Shown: positions 62,557 through 64,000 of the stretch, piece by piece
Layout: the number at the start of each line of letters is the position of its first letter
Position numbering within the stretch: the stretch's first letter is position 1
NCBI RefSeq assembly: GCF_003590095.1
Contig: NC_039480.1
Span: forward strand, 10,641,328 to 10,705,327
Length of the DNA: 64,000 nucleotides
Source of the DNA: Trichoplusia ni
Lineage: Eukaryota > Arthropoda > Insecta > Lepidoptera > Noctuidae
Reading direction: 5' to 3'
Notes under the pieces: generated by a model
The model's database searches: none
Told to the model about the DNA's origin: nothing
The model's input: only the letters and a program-made list of their open reading frames with translations
Made by a program: the position numbers and the translations under genes

Positions 62557-62586
62557 ATGGTTACATCTATAGGTATATAATCTAAG
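62557..62586 (-). repeat. Right terminal inverted repeat (30 bp)
   Basis: Exact reverse complement of 58362-58391, ending ATATAATCTAAG next to the duplicated GTTGTTGC. Confidence 0.93.
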
Positions 62587-62594
62587 GTTGTTGC
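62587..62594. repeat. Right 8-bp target-site duplication
   Basis: GTTGTTGC, identical to 58354-58361. Confidence 0.93.
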
Positions 62595-62888
62595 ACTGAA
62601 AAAAAGACAATACAAGGTTGAAACGTAAATGAGTTCGCATTTCGCAAGGAATTTTTTTTCTGCTAAATTGGTTTTCCAATAATGTTCCTACTAGGTGCTA
62701 CCTAGTGGACGAACTATTGTGAATACTAAGGAGTCCGACATTGGCCTTATTTAATAAGAGGTCTGACATAAATAAATGGGAACTAGTTGCTTTGGTAGGT
62801 ATTAACAGATACGGTCAATCTTATTATAATTAGTAAAATAAAAATACAATTGAAATATTAGATGAGGTTTATGATAAAAAGACACGAT
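62595..62888. other. Non-coding right flank of the P-like element
   Basis: AT-rich spacer with a small hairpin ACTAGGT/ACCTAGT at about 62690-62706. No gene. Confidence 0.45.
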
Positions 62889-62891
62889 TTA

Positions 62892-63028
62892 GGCCCGATT
62901 TTTCAATCGTCAGATAACTTTTATCTGAGGAATAAATGTGGTCGTTTGACATTTTGCTATACAAAAGCTGTCAAAACGTCAAAGATATATGTCGAATAAA
63001 AGTTATCTGGCGATTGAAAAATTGGCCC
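62892..63028. mobile_element. 137-bp foldback MITE, PIF/Harbinger-like
   Basis: The ends GGCCCGATTTTTCAATCGTC and, reverse-complemented, GGGCCAATTTTTCAATCGCC continue into AGATAACTTTTAT on both sides, giving imperfect terminal inverted repeats of about 33 bp. The element is flanked by TTA at 62889-62891 and 63029-63031. A second internal pair (CGTTTGACA/TGTCAAAACG) lets nearly the whole unit fold. A 3-bp TWA duplication with GGGCC-type termini suits PIF/Harbinger; a mariner-type TA duplication is a less likely reading. It has no coding capacity. Confidence 0.75.
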
Positions 63029-63067
63029 TTAATGTATTAATTTCGTCCATAACTCATAAAACAGTGT

Positions 63068-63073
63068 TTTATT
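63068..63073 (-). terminator. Candidate polyadenylation signal of the zinc-finger gene
   Basis: Minus-strand AATAAA about 190 bases after the zinc-finger stop codon, before the MITE. Position is right for an unspliced 3' UTR, but AATAAA is frequent in AT-rich DNA. Confidence 0.35.
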
Positions 63074-63264
63074 CAGATCCGTCTTCAAAACTCCACTTCA
63101 GAATAACATTAAACAAAAATAGTTTATAAAGCTTCAGTTTGGAAGAAAACTAGGAAATAAATCAATTAAATTCTCTAAATCGTGGTAAACGAATTTCATA
63201 ATTATATTACTGAGTTATGATAGAAAATAATGAAAATAAATTCGAAGATACTGGTTAACTCACC

Positions 63265-64000
63265 TCAGGGGGTACCGTGATGTTCATTAAAATTCATATA
63301 TAGTAGTTTAACGTCGTTAGTAGCGGGCTCTTTGGGGTGGTCTAAAGAGGTTGGTGTAACGGGCACGGCCTCCGTGGTCGTCAGCTCCTGATCGCGCCAT
63401 TTATCTATTGCCTCCTTTTCCTGTATTTTTTTTCTTTCCAAAAGCTTGTAAGTTGGTTCGCAGCCTATAGAGTCACGTTTCACCCGATTGTGGTTCCGCC
63501 TTTCGTGTTTGCGTAGGTCCGACCTAAGTACATAGTTACATTATTAGTTTTTTTTTGTTCTTATAGCTTTTGATATACGTGACAAAGTTTGTTCATATAA
63601 TTTCCTTACTTGTCTAATATTCTGAACATCTGACATATTTTATAATTGCTGAATTACTATCTACAACATTTTTAGGAATATCAGTGCAACTTTTAGCTAA
63701 AAATTCGCTATTGATATATATTATGGGTCCTATAGGACAGCACGTCAATTTCCACTTATCGCAAATTGTTGCGAATGCCGAATACTCCAATACTCAAAAA
63801 AATAAGCGATTTGACATATCGACCTCGCGTGCTACTAGCGCCTCAAGCGGCAAATTTATACGCGTCAGACAAGAAGTTTATTCCGAAACTGGTGAACAAA
63901 TTAAACAAGTATCTTACTTGTAACAGAATTCACGTCCGCAGTGGTTACACGTGTGCTTGATGTTCATGTGAGCTGCCTCGTGGTGTTCCCGTAAGGCCGT
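63265..64000 (-). CDS. C2H2 zinc-finger protein, last two exons (partial)
   Basis: Two minus-strand exons, 63918-64000 (continues past the window) and 63265-63523, joined across a 394-bp intron (donor AA|GTAAGA, acceptor TTAG|GTCGG). The first exon holds the end of one finger (LREHHEAAH) and, after a short linker, CNHCGREFCYK; the second completes that finger with SDLRKHERRNH. The joined finger fits CX2CX3FX5LX2HX4H exactly, which supports the splice and phase. A basic and charged C-terminal tail of about 74 residues follows, ending at TGA (63267-63265). C2H2 arrays usually bind DNA in transcription regulators; which gene this is cannot be told from one and a half fingers. The single-frame view shows only the tail, apparently starting at GTG. 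The stop lies one base before a strong donor (GAG|GTGAGT), so an alternative 3' splice form may exist. Confidence 0.88.
63524..63917 (-). other. Last intron of the zinc-finger gene
   Basis: The 394-bp interval between the two supported exons. Plus-strand open frames of 64-79 codons here run through the intron and into the exon antisense and are not considered genes. Confidence 0.8.

Larger units (their letters stand above)
58362..62586 (+). mobile_element. Complete P-element-superfamily transposon (4,225 bp)
   Basis: Perfect 30-bp terminal inverted repeats (58362-58391 and 62557-62586) and a perfect 8-bp duplication bound a single four-exon transposase gene read left to right. The Drosophila P element has 31-bp repeats and 8-bp duplications, so the architecture fits the family closely. 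Order: left repeat, subterminal TTGTCA-type motifs, TATA-like box, transposase exons 1-4, AATAAA, right repeat. All essential parts look intact, so autonomy is plausible. Compared with the roughly 2.9-kb Drosophila element it is longer, because of a 589-bp first intron containing a lepidopteran repeat and a longer coding region. Identical terminal repeats and identical duplications suggest a recent insertion. It lies about 0.7 kb from the minus-strand zinc-finger gene. Confidence 0.93.

Noticed and set aside
62892..63028. The foldback unit as the terminal repeat of the P-like element
   Set aside because: Its ends do not occur on the left side of the transposase gene; the true P-like ends are the 30-bp repeats at 58362 and 62557, and this unit has its own TTA duplications.
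1..64000. CRISPR arrays, operons, phage or bacterial genes
   Set aside because: No regularly spaced direct repeats, Shine-Dalgarno-led gene runs or prokaryotic gene families were seen; the window is eukaryotic.

Overview
The window is AT-rich, repeat-strewn eukaryotic nuclear DNA. It looks lepidopteran (moth or butterfly): short interspersed repeats of a type I know from that order recur throughout (copies beginning ACTAGCTGTTGCCCGCGACT, the GGTTCCGT/GGAACCC family, a tRNA-like SINE, a LINE 3' end with a TTTTGAT-type tail), and the genes found have short introns. Nothing prokaryotic was seen: no operons, CRISPR array, tRNA or rRNA gene.

Positions 1 to about 58,300 are essentially a gene desert. 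They hold fragments of interspersed repeats, a few strong perfect hairpins (4857-4889, 17700-17727, 20091-20515, 41834-41863, 42546-42572), CpG- or GC-rich islands that may be promoters or non-coding exons (about 7884-8060, 14097-14215, 25141-25240, 49005-49312), a decayed LINE reverse-transcriptase C-terminus (30175-30330), and a few unassigned open frames, of which a 171-codon minus-strand frame at 863-1378 is the least expected by chance.

The main discovery is at 58,354-62,594: a structurally complete P-element-superfamily DNA transposon. It is 4,225 bp long (58362-62586), bounded by perfect 30-bp terminal inverted repeats and a perfect 8-bp target duplication (GTTGTTGC). It carries a four-exon gene whose conceptual splicing gives an uninterrupted 903-residue transposase: a THAP zinc finger (C4, C9, C52, H55), an NLS-like patch, a coiled coil, a helix-turn-helix region, and an RNase H-like core with candidate catalytic residues D316, D405 and E643. 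Nothing in it is visibly broken, so it may be autonomous. The signals were split between exons and between distant flanks, so a single-frame ORF scan shows only part of it.

At the right edge (63265-64000, minus strand) are the last two exons of a C2H2 zinc-finger gene that continues beyond the window. Between it and the P-like element lies a 137-bp foldback MITE (62892-63028) with TTA duplications, resembling the PIF/Harbinger type. The P-like element therefore sits just downstream of the 3' end of the zinc-finger gene.
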